Source of the DNA: Anaerotignum sp.
GTDB taxonomy: Bacteria > Bacillota > Clostridia > Lachnospirales > Anaerotignaceae
DNA length: 64,000 bases
Reading direction: 5' to 3'
NCBI GenBank assembly: GCA_020024265.1
Contig: JAHHTW010000004.1
Coordinates: 1-64,000 of the forward strand
Part shown: positions 17,259-26,253 of the stretch, in pieces
Layout: each line of letters begins with the position of its first letter
How positions within the stretch are numbered: the first letter of the stretch is position 1
Notes under the pieces: generated by a model
Seen by the model: the letters and a program-made list of their open reading frames with translations, nothing else
Told to the model about the DNA's origin: nothing
Databases searched by the model: none
Made by a program: the position numbers and the translations under genes

Positions 17259-17567
17259 ACTTATATTATCATGCAGTTTCCGAAAATGTCAAGCATGGCA
17301 CACCCAGAAAGCTCCATTTCGGTCAGAAGCAATTCTTATATGGAAAGGTTTTTTCAAAAAAGATCCGGATGGGGAGGTCTGTGAATTCAGTTCTGACAAT
17401 GCGTACTCCGTTTTGTGAAAAGGAAAACCGGTTTTGTGCAAACATATATAGTATGGATCCTTGTGTATGTGCTTCAAAAAATATTCATGTGGATGTATTT
17501 CGGCATTTTAGGAAATGTTCATATGGCTTGGATATGGATGCTACTTTCCGCAGATACCACGTTTTTC

Positions 17568-17595
17568 TTGCGCAATCAAAAAAATGTGATATAAT
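17568..17595 (+). promoter_or_regulatory. Promoter of the SLH/CAP gene
   Basis: TTGCGC at 17568-17573, 16-bp spacer and TATAAT at 17590-17595, giving a leader of about 85 nt. Confidence 0.6.
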
Positions 17596-17685
17596 GAATG
17601 GAATGATATTTGGGGTGAAGAAGAAAGCGTTGCATCAGAAAAATGCAAAGACAATGAAATCAATCAAAAGAAGGAGTGAACCGAA

Positions 17686-19107
17686 ATGAAACGACTGTCT
17701 GTTTTGACAGCTGCTGCTGTATGTACGTTCAGCCTGAGTGTCCCAACATTTGCAGCAACAACAACGGCTTCGCCTTGGGCAGTAGGAATTATGCAACGGG
17801 GTTATGACAAGGGGTTTGTAACCGATTCTATGATGATGAGTGCAAAGGAACATATTACAAGAATTGGTTTTGCAAAAATGTTGGTGCGTTTTTATGAACA
17901 TGCAACTGGTACTTTTGCACCACAGCCCGAAAAAAATCCATTTACAGATTGTAAAGATCCGGACGTATTGGCAGCCTATGCTTTGGGTATTATTGGTGGT
18001 GTAGAGGAAGGGCGTTTTGCGCCGGAGCGTTCTTTGACAAGAGAACAAATGTGTATCATGCTGGTGCGTACATTGGAAAAATGCGGTGTAAACATGTCCG
18101 AGTATCGCAAAGAAACACCTTTTTCCGATGTGAAAACATTGCTTTCTCGCACCCAAACACATATTGAATTGGCATATGGTGCAGGTCTGGTATCCGGTTA
18201 TGATCATCAGACATTTTCACCCAAAAAAGTATTGAGCATACAGGAAGCGGTCAGATCCTTTATGACAATGTATGATTTTTATGATGCCTTTGCACAGGAT
18301 ATGACAGCACAAGGAACATTGAGATTTGGAAACAAAGCAGTTTCCTTGCTGCAAACACCGGCAGAAGTGGAAAAAGTATGGGGAGCGCCAAAGCGCATAG
18401 ATACTTTGAGCAATGGATTGGTACGTTACGTATATGCCCCCACAGAAGCACAGTATCTTTTGTTGACATTTGAAAACAATCGGTTGGTACAGATTTTTAC
18501 ACCAAACAGAGATTTTACACATATGGATATTCAAGGGACATACTCTGCCGCACAGCTGCCTAAGGATTATATATTGGACACATATAAAAATATTGCGGTT
18601 TTGCATGGTCCGCAAACAAAGGCAGATCTTATTTTGGACTATAATCATGAAGTATGCGGGGCATTTTTGCAAACACAGTCTTACGCAGAGAATATCTCTC
18701 GTATGAGTGTCATGTCAGAGGAGGATTGTGCTTTGCTGGAAAATGAGATGTTTGAGCTGATCAATGCAAAGCGTGCAGAAAGGGGATTGAAGCAGCTGAA
18801 GCTGGATCAAAAACTGGTACAAACTGCGCAGGCGCATAGCACAGATATGGTAAAGCACAGCTACTTTGATTATACCAATCAAAAAGGTGAAAATGCATTT
18901 GACCGTATGCAAGCAGGCGGTGTACAATTTATGATGGCAACAGAAGTGATTGTGAAGCAAATTGGTGAGATTCCACAATTGTACGCAGAAATTATGGGCT
19001 ATGCAGCACGTAGCCATAATATATTGGATCAAACAATGGAGCGTGTGGGTATTGGTGCAGCAAATCAAGGCGCTATAAATAATATGACGATTGATTTGTG
19101 TATTTAA
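17686..19107 (+). CDS. Secreted surface protein with SLH repeats and a CAP (SCP/PR-1) domain
   Basis: A 473-residue exported protein. A signal peptide (about 1-25, ending near TFAAT) precedes three S-layer homology repeats (about 30-215; ITRIGFAKMLVRFYEH, AYALGIIGGVEEGRFAPERS, LTREQMCIMLVRTLE, GAGLVSGYDHQTFSPKK), which bind pyruvylated wall polymers. A CAP-associated N-terminal region follows (about 230-345), then the CAP domain from about 355 (LINAKRAERGLKQLKLDQ, AQAHSTDMVKHSYFDY, GAINNMTIDLCI). CAP proteins of spore formers are often sporulation- or wall-related, but the activity is undefined. Clear SD AAGGAG; single gene with its own promoter and terminator. Confidence 0.88.
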   Translation: MKRLSVLTAAAVCTFSLSVPTFAATTTASPWAVGIMQRGYDKGFVTDSMMMSAKEHITRIGFAKMLVRFYEHATGTFAPQPEKNPFTDCKDPDVLAAYALGIIGGVEEGRFAPERSLTREQMCIMLVRTLEKCGVNMSEYRKETPFSDVKTLLSRTQTHIELAYGAGLVSGYDHQTFSPKKVLSIQEAVRSFMTMYDFYDAFAQDMTAQGTLRFGNKAVSLLQTPAEVEKVWGAPKRIDTLSNGLVRYVYAPTEAQYLLLTFENNRLVQIFTPNRDFTHMDIQGTYSAAQLPKDYILDTYKNIAVLHGPQTKADLILDYNHEVCGAFLQTQSYAENISRMSVMSEEDCALLENEMFELINAKRAERGLKQLKLDQKLVQTAQAHSTDMVKHSYFDYTNQKGENAFDRMQAGGVQFMMATEVIVKQIGEIPQLYAEIMGYAARSHNILDQTMERVGIGAANQGAINNMTIDLCI

Positions 19108-19126
19108 GAAATATGGTGAGAATGGA

Positions 19127-19157
19127 AAAGTCGCATAGGGTTATGCGGCTTTTTTTG
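19127..19157 (+). terminator. Terminator of the SLH/CAP gene
   Basis: AAAGTCGCATA pairs with TATGCGGCTTT (one G-T), followed by seven T's. Confidence 0.85.
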
Positions 19158-19177
19158 TGGGTATAACCAAATAAAAA

Positions 19178-19360
19178 ACCCCAGCTATGCCGGGGGAATC
19201 AAGGGACTTCAGCTTTAAGCAAAACAATAGTGTCGGATGTGGGGAATTGTATTGTATTTCCCCCATCCGAGCTTCCTTTGCCGTTTTATGAAGCAAAAAG
19301 GACTTTTGGACATTGCCCCAAGTCCCACAAGCTTTTGAAAAAGCTTGCGCAAAACTTTCC
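19178..19360. repeat. Hairpin-rich non-coding segment, possible relic of a small mobile element
   Basis: Between two genes lie several stems: CCCC-AGC-TAT-GCC-GGGG at 19179-19195, a 12-bp stem CGGATG-t-GGGGAA against TTCCCC-CATCCG at 19234-19269, and the palindrome AAGCTTTT-GAAAAAGCTT at 19330-19346. No T runs accompany them, so they are not simple terminators. An open frame at 19313-19585 crosses the last of them but shows no family resemblance and overlaps the end of the opposing gene. Small subterminal hairpins of this kind occur in IS200/IS605-derived elements; the identification is only a suggestion. Confidence 0.35.
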
Positions 19361-19503
19361 TATTACGAAATCACGATGCGATACAACAACGGCGAAATTT
19401 CAAAAATAGAATTGTTACCATTTTTATGGCAGCATTGTATATGGTACAAGAGAAGTTTTTTCATGCATTCAAGTACATCAGATAAAATCCCTGTGATAGA
19501 GCA

Positions 19504-19531
19504 GAGAAAACCACCCGCTAAACGGGATGGT
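19504..19531 (-). terminator. Probable terminator of the THUMP methyltransferase gene
   Basis: On the minus strand ACCA-T-CCCG, loop TTTAG, CGGG-TGGT, then TTTTCTCT, starting 15 bp after the stop codon. Confidence 0.6.
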
Positions 19532-19545
19532 AGGGATGTATCATA

Positions 19546-20685
19546 TTATTTTGTGTTTCGTGGTGGTCTTGGCCCTTCAAATTGATAATAGTCTGTTTTG
19601 ATACGACCATTGAATAATTTTCTCTTTTTGTCTGCTTTACGTCCAAAGAGTGTTTCAAAATATTCCATAGAGGTGATCAGATAGGTAGACCATGTGGCAT
19701 CGCTTTGCATGATACCACCAAGCGCACGATACATGTTTTCGACCTCCTTGAGTTCACCCAAACGCTCCCCATAAGGTGGATTGGTAATCATAACACCGTA
19801 TTCTCCGGGCAGAGTAAGTTCCTGACAGGATTTTACAGAAAATGTAATGCAATCGTCTACACCGGCTTTTTCAGCATTTGCCTTTGCAAGCGCAATGGCT
19901 TGCGGGTCTATATCACTACCGTAAATCTCAGGCATGACATCATAATCAATCGCCTGATACGCCGCAATACGTGCTTTTTTCCAAAGATCTGTCCCAATGC
20001 GTTCCCAGCCCTCGCAAGCAAACTTGCGATGCATTCCGGGGGCAATATTGCGTGCCAGCATGGCTGCTTCAATCGGAATGGTGCCAGAACCACAAAAGGG
20101 GTCCAGAAGGATACGGTCTTTTCGCCAAAAGCTGAGCTGTACCATGGCAGAAGCCAGTGTTTCCTTCAAGGGGGCATCCAGTGCGTTTGCACGATATCCA
20201 CGCATATGCAGACCTGAGCCGCTGGTATCAATCGCAAGGGTTACAACGTCCTTGAGGATACCAACCTGTATGGTATAGGAAGCACCCGTTTCATCAAACC
20301 AATCGGTTTTGTATTTTTCCTTTAGCTTTTCTACAACTGCTTTTTTTACGATTGCCTGACAGTCGGATACACTGAACAATGTGGATTTGACAGACTTTCC
20401 AACAACGGTAAACTTGCCATCCTCCGTAATCCAGTCGCCCCAAGGCAGTGCTTTTGTCTGATCGAAAAGCTCAGTAAAGGTAACAGCACGAAATGTACCC
20501 ATTTTGACCCAAATGCGTCCTGCACAGCGTAACCAGAGATTGGCTTTTACAATATCAGCCTCTGTTCCGGTAAATTCTACCTTACCATCATATGTATGAA
20601 TGTTTTGAAATCCCAAAGCCTGACATTCTCGTTTGACAACGGCTTCCAGACCAAATGTGGTTGTTGCAATTAAATCAATCGCCAT
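19546..20685 (-). CDS. THUMP-domain class I rRNA/tRNA methyltransferase (RlmL N-half/Trm-G10-like)
   Basis: A 379-residue SAM-dependent RNA methylase. The N-terminal ferredoxin-like/THUMP part (about 1-155) recognises structured RNA; the catalytic Rossmann domain has DPFCGSGTIPIEAA (about 190-205) and the N6/N2-adenine/guanine motif IV NPPYGERLG. It corresponds to the YpsC/RlmL-N family that makes m2G in 23S rRNA. Start ATG 20685 follows AAAGGAA; the 12-residue upstream extension has no SD. A single gene, convergent with the SLH/CAP gene. The exact target nucleotide cannot be read from the sequence. Confidence 0.9.
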   Translation of the reverse strand: MAIDLIATTTFGLEAVVKRECQALGFQNIHTYDGKVEFTGTEADIVKANLWLRCAGRIWVKMGTFRAVTFTELFDQTKALPWGDWITEDGKFTVVGKSVKSTLFSVSDCQAIVKKAVVEKLKEKYKTDWFDETGASYTIQVGILKDVVTLAIDTSGSGLHMRGYRANALDAPLKETLASAMVQLSFWRKDRILLDPFCGSGTIPIEAAMLARNIAPGMHRKFACEGWERIGTDLWKKARIAAYQAIDYDVMPEIYGSDIDPQAIALAKANAEKAGVDDCITFSVKSCQELTLPGEYGVMITNPPYGERLGELKEVENMYRALGGIMQSDATWSTYLITSMEYFETLFGRKADKKRKLFNGRIKTDYYQFEGPRPPRNTK

Positions 20686-20870
20686 AATATATATTCCTTT
20701 CTTTTTGCCGATTTTCTGCATTTATGATACGGCACGAAAAGTCCTGCTGTCAAGAACTTTGAGGGATCAAAACGGGTTTTTCTTGAATTTCTGTACAAAA
20801 CAAGATATGATATTACAGAACAATGGCATTGCGTTTTTTCGCATATAAAAAAGAAGAAAAGAGGAAGGAT

Positions 20871-22007
20871 ATGTATCAAGTATTGAAAACCTGCGGCAGG
20901 GCAAAGCGTGCCGTTATGCATACGCCACATGGTGTGATTCAAACACCGGTATTTATGAATGTAGGTACGATTGCGGCCATAAAGGGCGCTTTGTCTACAG
21001 AGGATTTGGAACGGGTAAAATGTCAGGTGGAGCTTTCCAATACGTATCATCTGCATCTGCGTCCCGGCGACCATATAGTAAAAAAGCTAGGAGGACTGCA
21101 TCGGTTTATGGTATGGGATAAACCCATACTGACAGACTCCGGCGGTTTTCAGGTATTTTCTTTGACCACACTGCGTAAAATTACAGAGGAGGGTGTCCAT
21201 TTTAGCTCTCATATTGATGGCAGAAAGATTTTTATGGGACCGGAAGAAAGCATGCAGATACAATCTAATTTGGCATCTACCATAGCAATGGCATTTGATG
21301 AATGTATTGGTATCCCGGCAGAACGCTCTTATGTATTGGATTCCGTGGCACGTACCACACGATGGTTGGAGCGTTGTAAAAAAGAAATGGCAAGACTCAA
21401 TCAGCTGGATGATACCATCAATAAGCAGCAGATGCTCTTTGGAATCAATCAGGGTGCAACTTATGCAGATATTCGTATCGAGCATGCAAAGTGTATTTCG
21501 GAAATGGATTTGGATGGATATGCTGTCGGTGGGCTTGCGGTAGGGGAAACGCATGCAGAGATGTATCGTATTTTGGAAGAAGTGATACCCTATCTGCCAA
21601 AGGATAAACCGACATATTTGATGGGGGTTGGTACACCGGAAAATATTTTGGAAGCCGTAGAAAGAGGGGTTGACTTTTTCGACTGTGTACTGCCTTCTCG
21701 CAATGGCAGACATGCACATGTATATACCAGCAAGGGTAAAATCAATCTTATGAACGCAAAGTTTGAATTGGATGATAGACCCATTGACGAAAGCTGTAGC
21801 TGCCCTGCATGTCAGCGATATTCCAGAGCATATATCCGCCATCTGTTCAAGGCAAAGGAAATGCTTGCAATGCGTCTGTGCGTACTGCATAATCTAAATT
21901 TCTTCAATACCATGATGGAGGAAATTCGTCAGGCTTTGGACGAAGATCGCTTCCCTCAGTACAAGAAAGAAAAATTGGAGGCATTCAAACAAAATGGAGG
22001 TTGTTAG
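20871..22007 (+). CDS. tgt: tRNA-guanine transglycosylase (queuine tRNA-ribosyltransferase)
   Basis: A 378-residue enzyme that exchanges G34 of GUN-anticodon tRNAs for preQ1 in queuosine synthesis. It has the substrate-binding DSGGFQVFSL, the GGLAVGE loop, the nucleophile region FFDCVLPSRNGRHAHVY and the zinc site CSCPACQRYSRAYIRHL with a downstream His. ATG 20871 follows AGAGGAAGG. A preQ1-precursor transporter (queT, 53987) is present in this window, and no de novo preQ0 genes are visible, so the cell may rely at least partly on salvage. It is followed by yajC, the usual tgt-yajC order, here with a separate yajC promoter. Confidence 0.96.
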   Translation: MYQVLKTCGRAKRAVMHTPHGVIQTPVFMNVGTIAAIKGALSTEDLERVKCQVELSNTYHLHLRPGDHIVKKLGGLHRFMVWDKPILTDSGGFQVFSLTTLRKITEEGVHFSSHIDGRKIFMGPEESMQIQSNLASTIAMAFDECIGIPAERSYVLDSVARTTRWLERCKKEMARLNQLDDTINKQQMLFGINQGATYADIRIEHAKCISEMDLDGYAVGGLAVGETHAEMYRILEEVIPYLPKDKPTYLMGVGTPENILEAVERGVDFFDCVLPSRNGRHAHVYTSKGKINLMNAKFELDDRPIDESCSCPACQRYSRAYIRHLFKAKEMLAMRLCVLHNLNFFNTMMEEIRQALDEDRFPQYKKEKLEAFKQNGGC

Positions 22008-22059
22008 GAATCTTTCGTACAGAAAAGCAAATGAACACGTTTTGCAATTTGCAAGAGTA

Positions 22060-22088
22060 TTGACGATTTTTGCAAATTTCGTTATAAT
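22060..22088 (+). promoter_or_regulatory. yajC promoter
   Basis: TTGACG at 22060-22065, 17-bp spacer, TATAAT at 22083-22088. Confidence 0.75.
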
Positions 22089-22168
22089 AGTACCAATATG
22101 TTTTTTGCAGAGATTTCTGCAAGGAAAATAAATGGAACTCAATATCATTAAGTTAGGAGAGAAATGAA

Positions 22169-22618
22169 ATGAACAGCTTTACAGCATTTTTACTGGATGT
22201 CAGCACAACAGTGACTTCCGGCGGCGGCGCAGCAGAAGGCGCACAAAAGGTACAGCAGTCCTCAGGTGGCCTATTTGGGGGCATGAATGGTATGACCTTG
22301 GTGATTGTATATTGTATCGCATTGGTAGTTATTATGTATTTCCTGTCCTTCCGTCCTACACAGAAAAGGGAAAAGGCTTTGGCAGAGCAGAGAAATGCAA
22401 TTCAGGTTGGTGATATGGTTGTAACAAATTCCGGTATGTACGGCAAGGTTGTAGATATGACATACGATTGTTTCATCATTGAATTTGGGTTGAACAAAGG
22501 GGTTAATGTTCCGGTAGCCAAGAGCGAAGTATTTGGTAAAAAAGAACCCAATATGACAAATGAAGCGCCTCCGGCAGTAGAACAGCCCAAGAAAAGAGGT
22601 TTGTTCAGAAAAGGTTAA
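22169..22618 (+). CDS. yajC: Preprotein translocase subunit YajC
   Basis: A 149-residue Sec accessory protein associated with SecDF. An unusually long N-terminal stretch of about 40 residues (Gly/Ala/Ser-rich) precedes the single membrane segment (LVIVYCIALVVIMYFLSF), after which comes the typical RPTQKREKALAEQRNAIQVG and DMVVTNSGMYGKVVDM small beta domain. A charged tail ends the protein. SD AGGAGAGAA is in place. secDF is not in the window. Confidence 0.93.
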   Translation: MNSFTAFLLDVSTTVTSGGGAAEGAQKVQQSSGGLFGGMNGMTLVIVYCIALVVIMYFLSFRPTQKREKALAEQRNAIQVGDMVVTNSGMYGKVVDMTYDCFIIEFGLNKGVNVPVAKSEVFGKKEPNMTNEAPPAVEQPKKRGLFRKG

Positions 22619-22675
22619 GCTTTTGTGAAGCAGAGAAAGTTGTGTTTATACAGAAAGAAATAGTTCAAGTACATG

Positions 22676-22716
22676 AATGTGGTTTTTGCAGAATATGCAA
22701 AAACCACATTTTTTTG
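22676..22716 (+). terminator. yajC terminator
   Basis: A perfect 15-bp stem (22676-22690 with 22696-22710) with a 5-nt loop and a run of T's. Confidence 0.9.
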
Positions 22717-22803
22717 TTTGTAAATGGCATGTGAAACAATAAAAATATCAAAACAGAATGATATTTAACAAAGTATGCATAGGAAAAGATTCATCCAGTA
22801 CAT

Positions 22804-22832
22804 CCTTTGTGTTACAGATGTAAAACAAAGGA
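22804..22832. promoter_or_regulatory. Inverted repeat in the sdaAB upstream region
   Basis: TCCTTTGT-g-TTA pairs with TAA-a-ACAAAGGA about 220 bp before the sdaAB promoter. The gap 22717-23174 contains no gene I can support. The repeat may be an operator or a hairpin; no T run follows. Confidence 0.35.
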
Positions 22833-23053
22833 AGCGATGCAAAAAAAGGATATTTTTGGGCATTTTCAAAAATTCTCTGTGGGTATTTCGTTTTTATTCA
22901 GAAAAGGATTACCGCATCAATACGGTGTTTTAATTTTTTGGAAAAATTGTGCAAAAATATGAACAAAATTTCGAAGAGTACACGAGAGAAAGACATATGT
23001 TCTAATAATATACAAAAATGTCTTTCTATTGTAAACTTTTTTTGAATAATCTA

Positions 23054-23083
23054 TTGACTTTGTATAAAAACATCATATATAAT
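23054..23083 (+). promoter_or_regulatory. Promoter of the serine operon
   Basis: TTGACT at 23054-23059, 18-bp spacer, TATAAT at 23078-23083, about 85 nt before sdaAB. Confidence 0.75.
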
Positions 23084-23174
23084 GAATAAAGACAGAGTTT
23101 GATAAGAAAAAAACAATTCTGTATGTAAACCAAAGCAAGAAACCTGAAAAAACAACTCGTTAAGGGGGATCTGA

Positions 23175-23837
23175 ATGTTACAGGTATTTGATATTATTGG
23201 ACCGGTGATGATTGGTCCATCTAGTTCTCATACAGCAGGAGCGGTGCGTATCGGAAAATATGCACGTTCTATATTGGGAACGGTACCAGTCAAGGCGCAT
23301 ATCTGCTTCAGTGGTTCCTTTGCAAAGACATACAAAGGACATGGAACAGACAAGGCTGTAATTGCAGGTATTTTGGGCATGGATACAGACGACTCACGTA
23401 TTCGTACCAGCATGGATATTGCAAAGCAAGAGGGACTGGAGTTCGTATTTGAAGAAAAAGATATTGATGGGGCGCATCCCAATACCGCAGAAATCACATT
23501 GACAGATGCGGATGGAAATCAGGCATTGGTACAGGGGGCATCCATTGGTGGTGGGAATATCATCATCAACAAAATCAATGATACTACCGTTGCAATCAAT
23601 GGAAAATCGGATACATTGGTGATTCCGCATAAGGATATTCCGGGTATGATTGCAGATGTTACCAATATTTTGGCAGACAAAAAGGTCAATGTACACGGCT
23701 TTTCCTTATGCAGAGATCATAAAGGCGGAACCGCTGTGATGACCATTGAAATTGATGGCGACATCAATCAGGACGTAACAGGCGCAATTTTGGAAAACCC
23801 CAATATTTTCGCTTGTACGATACTAAAAGCAATTTAA
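23175..23837 (+). CDS. sdaAB: L-serine dehydratase, iron-sulfur-dependent, beta subunit
   Basis: A 220-residue subunit of the oxygen-sensitive [4Fe-4S] enzyme that deaminates serine to pyruvate and ammonia. The N-terminal domain has the signature IGPSSSHTAGAVRIG; the C-terminal part from about 148 is an ACT domain (IPGMIADVTNILADKKVNVH). SD AAGGGGGATC precedes ATG 23175. The alpha subunit follows 16 bp later and a serine/threonine symporter after that, making a dedicated serine-use operon. Confidence 0.95.
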   Translation: MLQVFDIIGPVMIGPSSSHTAGAVRIGKYARSILGTVPVKAHICFSGSFAKTYKGHGTDKAVIAGILGMDTDDSRIRTSMDIAKQEGLEFVFEEKDIDGAHPNTAEITLTDADGNQALVQGASIGGGNIIINKINDTTVAINGKSDTLVIPHKDIPGMIADVTNILADKKVNVHGFSLCRDHKGGTAVMTIEIDGDINQDVTGAILENPNIFACTILKAI

Positions 23838-23853
23838 GAAAGAGGTGAATAAG

Positions 23854-24738
23854 ATGTTCAAGTATGATTCTTTGGCAGACTTGGTGGCAGCAGCTATGGA
23901 AGCCGATGCCTCTCTTTCTCAGATTGTGCTGCGTGAGCAGGCAGAGGTGGCAGAGGTAACAGAGGACAGCTTGTATCAGAATATGGAAAATGTTCTCAAT
24001 GTTATGCGCACATCTGTAGCGGAGGGACTGGATCCGGACAAGCGTTCCGCAAGTGGGCTGACCGGTGGAGATGCATTTAAGATGATGCGTGCTGTTCAGG
24101 AAGGAAAAAATATTTGCGGCAAAGTCTTTGGTGAGGCTTTGACAAAAGCACTTGCGGTTTCTCAAACGAATGCTTGTATGGGCAGAATTGTGGCTTCTCC
24201 GACAGCAGGAAGCTGTGGGATTTTGCCATCAGCAGTATTGACCATTTCTGAGAATAGAAATATCCCCGATCATGATGTGATTATGGCGCTCTTTACAGCA
24301 TCAGCTGTGGGCATGGTGATCGCAAACAATGCAAGCATTGCAGGCGCAGAAGGCGGATGCCAAGCAGAATGTGGGGCAGCCAGTGCCATGGCAGCAGCGG
24401 CGATTGTGGAAATGTGTGGTGGTACACCGCAAATGTGTGCAGATGCATGTGCCATCGCTCTGAAAAATATTTTGGGCTTGGTATGTGATCCTGTTGCGGG
24501 GCTGGTGGAAATCCCTTGTATCAAAAGAAATGCCGCCGGTGTAGGCAATGCATTGGTGGCGGCAGAAATGGCTTTGGCAGGAATTGAAAGTGCAATTCCG
24601 GCAGATGAAGTTATTTGGGCAATGAAAAAAGTGGGCGATGCAATGTCTGCATCACTGAAAGAAACTGCAGAAGGCGGTCTGGCAGTTACGCCAACAGGCA
24701 AAAGATTATGCCAAAAAGTATTTGGCTGCAACCAGTAA
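23854..24738 (+). CDS. sdaAA: L-serine dehydratase, iron-sulfur-dependent, alpha subunit
   Basis: A 294-residue catalytic subunit. Cysteine-containing segments typical of the cluster and active site are VSQTNACMGRIVASPTAGSC, EGGCQAECGAASAMAAA and VCDPVAGLVEIPCIKRN. ATG 23854 follows AAAGAGGTG; an upstream in-frame GTG (23845) lies inside that SD. It works with the beta subunit just upstream to make pyruvate from serine in the cytoplasm. Full length for the clostridial two-subunit form. Confidence 0.95.
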   Translation: MFKYDSLADLVAAAMEADASLSQIVLREQAEVAEVTEDSLYQNMENVLNVMRTSVAEGLDPDKRSASGLTGGDAFKMMRAVQEGKNICGKVFGEALTKALAVSQTNACMGRIVASPTAGSCGILPSAVLTISENRNIPDHDVIMALFTASAVGMVIANNASIAGAEGGCQAECGAASAMAAAAIVEMCGGTPQMCADACAIALKNILGLVCDPVAGLVEIPCIKRNAAGVGNALVAAEMALAGIESAIPADEVIWAMKKVGDAMSASLKETAEGGLAVTPTGKRLCQKVFGCNQ

Positions 24739-24858
24739 GGGGGAGGCAAAAAATACTTTATATAAATGGGGAAATACCCTTCGGAAATTCCCTTTGATTC
24801 GTACAACTTTGATTAAAATGGAAGAATATTTATCATTGAATTTAGGAGAATCGAAATC

Positions 24859-26088
24859 ATGAAAAACTTATTGGACAAATGGAATAGTATTAGCTTAGTA
24901 AAGCGTATTGTTTGCGGTTTGATTATCGGTGCAGTTTTAGGTATCGCTCTGCCACAGGCAACTCCTGTTGGGATTTTGGGTACAATGTTTGTTAGTGCAC
25001 TGAAAGCAATCGCACCTGTATTGGTATTTTTCTTAGTTATTTCTGCGCTGGCTTGCGGTAATGAAGGCGGCGGCAGAACAATGGGGCGTGTTGTTATTTT
25101 GTATTTGGTAGGTACATTCCTCTCTGCGGTTGTCGCAGTTTTGGCATGTCACTTTATCCATGTAACATTGCCTCTGGACAGTGGTAACGCAGCAGAAGGC
25201 TATGAAGCTGCTGGCGGCATTGGTGAAGTATTTACAAATCTTTTGACAAACCTGGTAGCAAACCCTATTGGTTCTATCGTAAATGGTAACTATTTGGGTA
25301 TTCTGGCATGGGCTGTTATCTTTGGTCTGGCTCTGAAGGCTGCAAATGAAACAACAAAGAAAGCACTCTTTGATTTCTCTGAAGCAGTATCTCAGGCAGT
25401 TAGATGGGTAATCAGCTTTGCTCCTTTTGGTATTCTGGGTCTGGTATTTACCACTGTTTCCACAAATGGTCTGGAAATTTTCGTTGAATATGGTAGACTG
25501 TTGGCAATTTTGGTAGGCTGTATGGCATTTGTGGTATTCGTTCTGAATCCCATTATTGTATTTACACAGACAAAGACAAACCCTTACCGTTTGGTATTCA
25601 AATGCTTGAGAGAATCTTTTGTAACAGCATTCTTTACAAGAAGCTCTGCTGCAAACATTCCTGTAAATATGGAACTTTGCGAATCCCTGGGTCTGGATGA
25701 AGACAACTACTCTATCTCTATTCCTTTGGGCGCTACCATCAATATGGGTGGTGCAGCAATCACAATTACAGTTATGACACTGGCTTGTGTCAATACATTG
25801 GGTATTGAAGTTCCTCTGGCAATGAAGATTTTGCTGAGCTTTGTTGCAGCAATCTCTGCATGTGGTGCTTCCGGTGTTGCCGGTGGTTCCCTGCTGCTGA
25901 TTCCTTTGGCTTGCTCTCTGTTTGGTATTTCTAACGATATTGCAATGCAGGTAGTAGGTGTAGGTTTCATCATCGGTGTTGTACAGGATTCTTGCGAAAC
26001 AGGTCTGAACTCTTCCACAGACGCTTTGTTTACCGCAGCTGCTGAATTCCACGACTGGAAAAAAGCAGGCAAATCTTTGCCAATCTAA
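24859..26088 (+). CDS. sstT: Sodium:serine/threonine symporter SstT
   Basis: A 409-residue dicarboxylate/amino-acid:cation symporter (EAAT fold) with about eight membrane helices and two re-entrant loops. The family signatures are visible as TRSSAANIPVNMELC in the first hairpin and LGATINMGGAAITI further on, plus GASGVAGGSLLLIPL and VVGVGFIIGVVQDSCETGLN. It imports serine and threonine with Na+ for the dehydratase encoded upstream. Codon choice (many GGT, GCT, TCT, CTG, CCT) is visibly stronger than in neighbours, a sign of high expression. Ends before a clear terminator. Confidence 0.95.
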   Translation: MKNLLDKWNSISLVKRIVCGLIIGAVLGIALPQATPVGILGTMFVSALKAIAPVLVFFLVISALACGNEGGGRTMGRVVILYLVGTFLSAVVAVLACHFIHVTLPLDSGNAAEGYEAAGGIGEVFTNLLTNLVANPIGSIVNGNYLGILAWAVIFGLALKAANETTKKALFDFSEAVSQAVRWVISFAPFGILGLVFTTVSTNGLEIFVEYGRLLAILVGCMAFVVFVLNPIIVFTQTKTNPYRLVFKCLRESFVTAFFTRSSAANIPVNMELCESLGLDEDNYSISIPLGATINMGGAAITITVMTLACVNTLGIEVPLAMKILLSFVAAISACGASGVAGGSLLLIPLACSLFGISNDIAMQVVGVGFIIGVVQDSCETGLNSSTDALFTAAAEFHDWKKAGKSLPI

Positions 26089-26114
26089 TAAAATATATCG
26101 AGGTTGTACGAAAG

Positions 26115-26148
26115 CCCTGTCAGTGGTTGCTGACAGGGTTTTATTTTT
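26115..26148 (+). terminator. sstT terminator
   Basis: CCCTGTCA (26115-26122) pairs with TGACAGGG (26131-26138), followed by a T-rich tract. Confidence 0.85.
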
Positions 26149-26158
26149 TTGTGGTTAC

Positions 26159-26187
26159 TTGTATTTTGAAACAAAAGTCATTATAAT
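26159..26187 (+). promoter_or_regulatory. Promoter of the DUF402-radC unit
   Basis: TTGTAT at 26159-26164, 17-bp spacer, TATAAT at 26182-26187. Confidence 0.65.
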
Positions 26188-26253
26188 AGTGATAATGATT
26201 GCAAAGAAATTTACATATAAAAACAACCATGAAAACAGAACAGGAGAGAAGCT

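Noticed and set aside
17087..17685. Small genes in the gap between nifU and the SLH/CAP gene
   Set aside because: The frames (60-106 codons) overlap each other, lack SD sequences and contain the promoter of the next gene.
19313..19585. 90-codon plus-strand frame at 19313
   Set aside because: It crosses palindromic sequence and the end of the opposite-strand methyltransferase gene, with no SD; better seen as non-coding.
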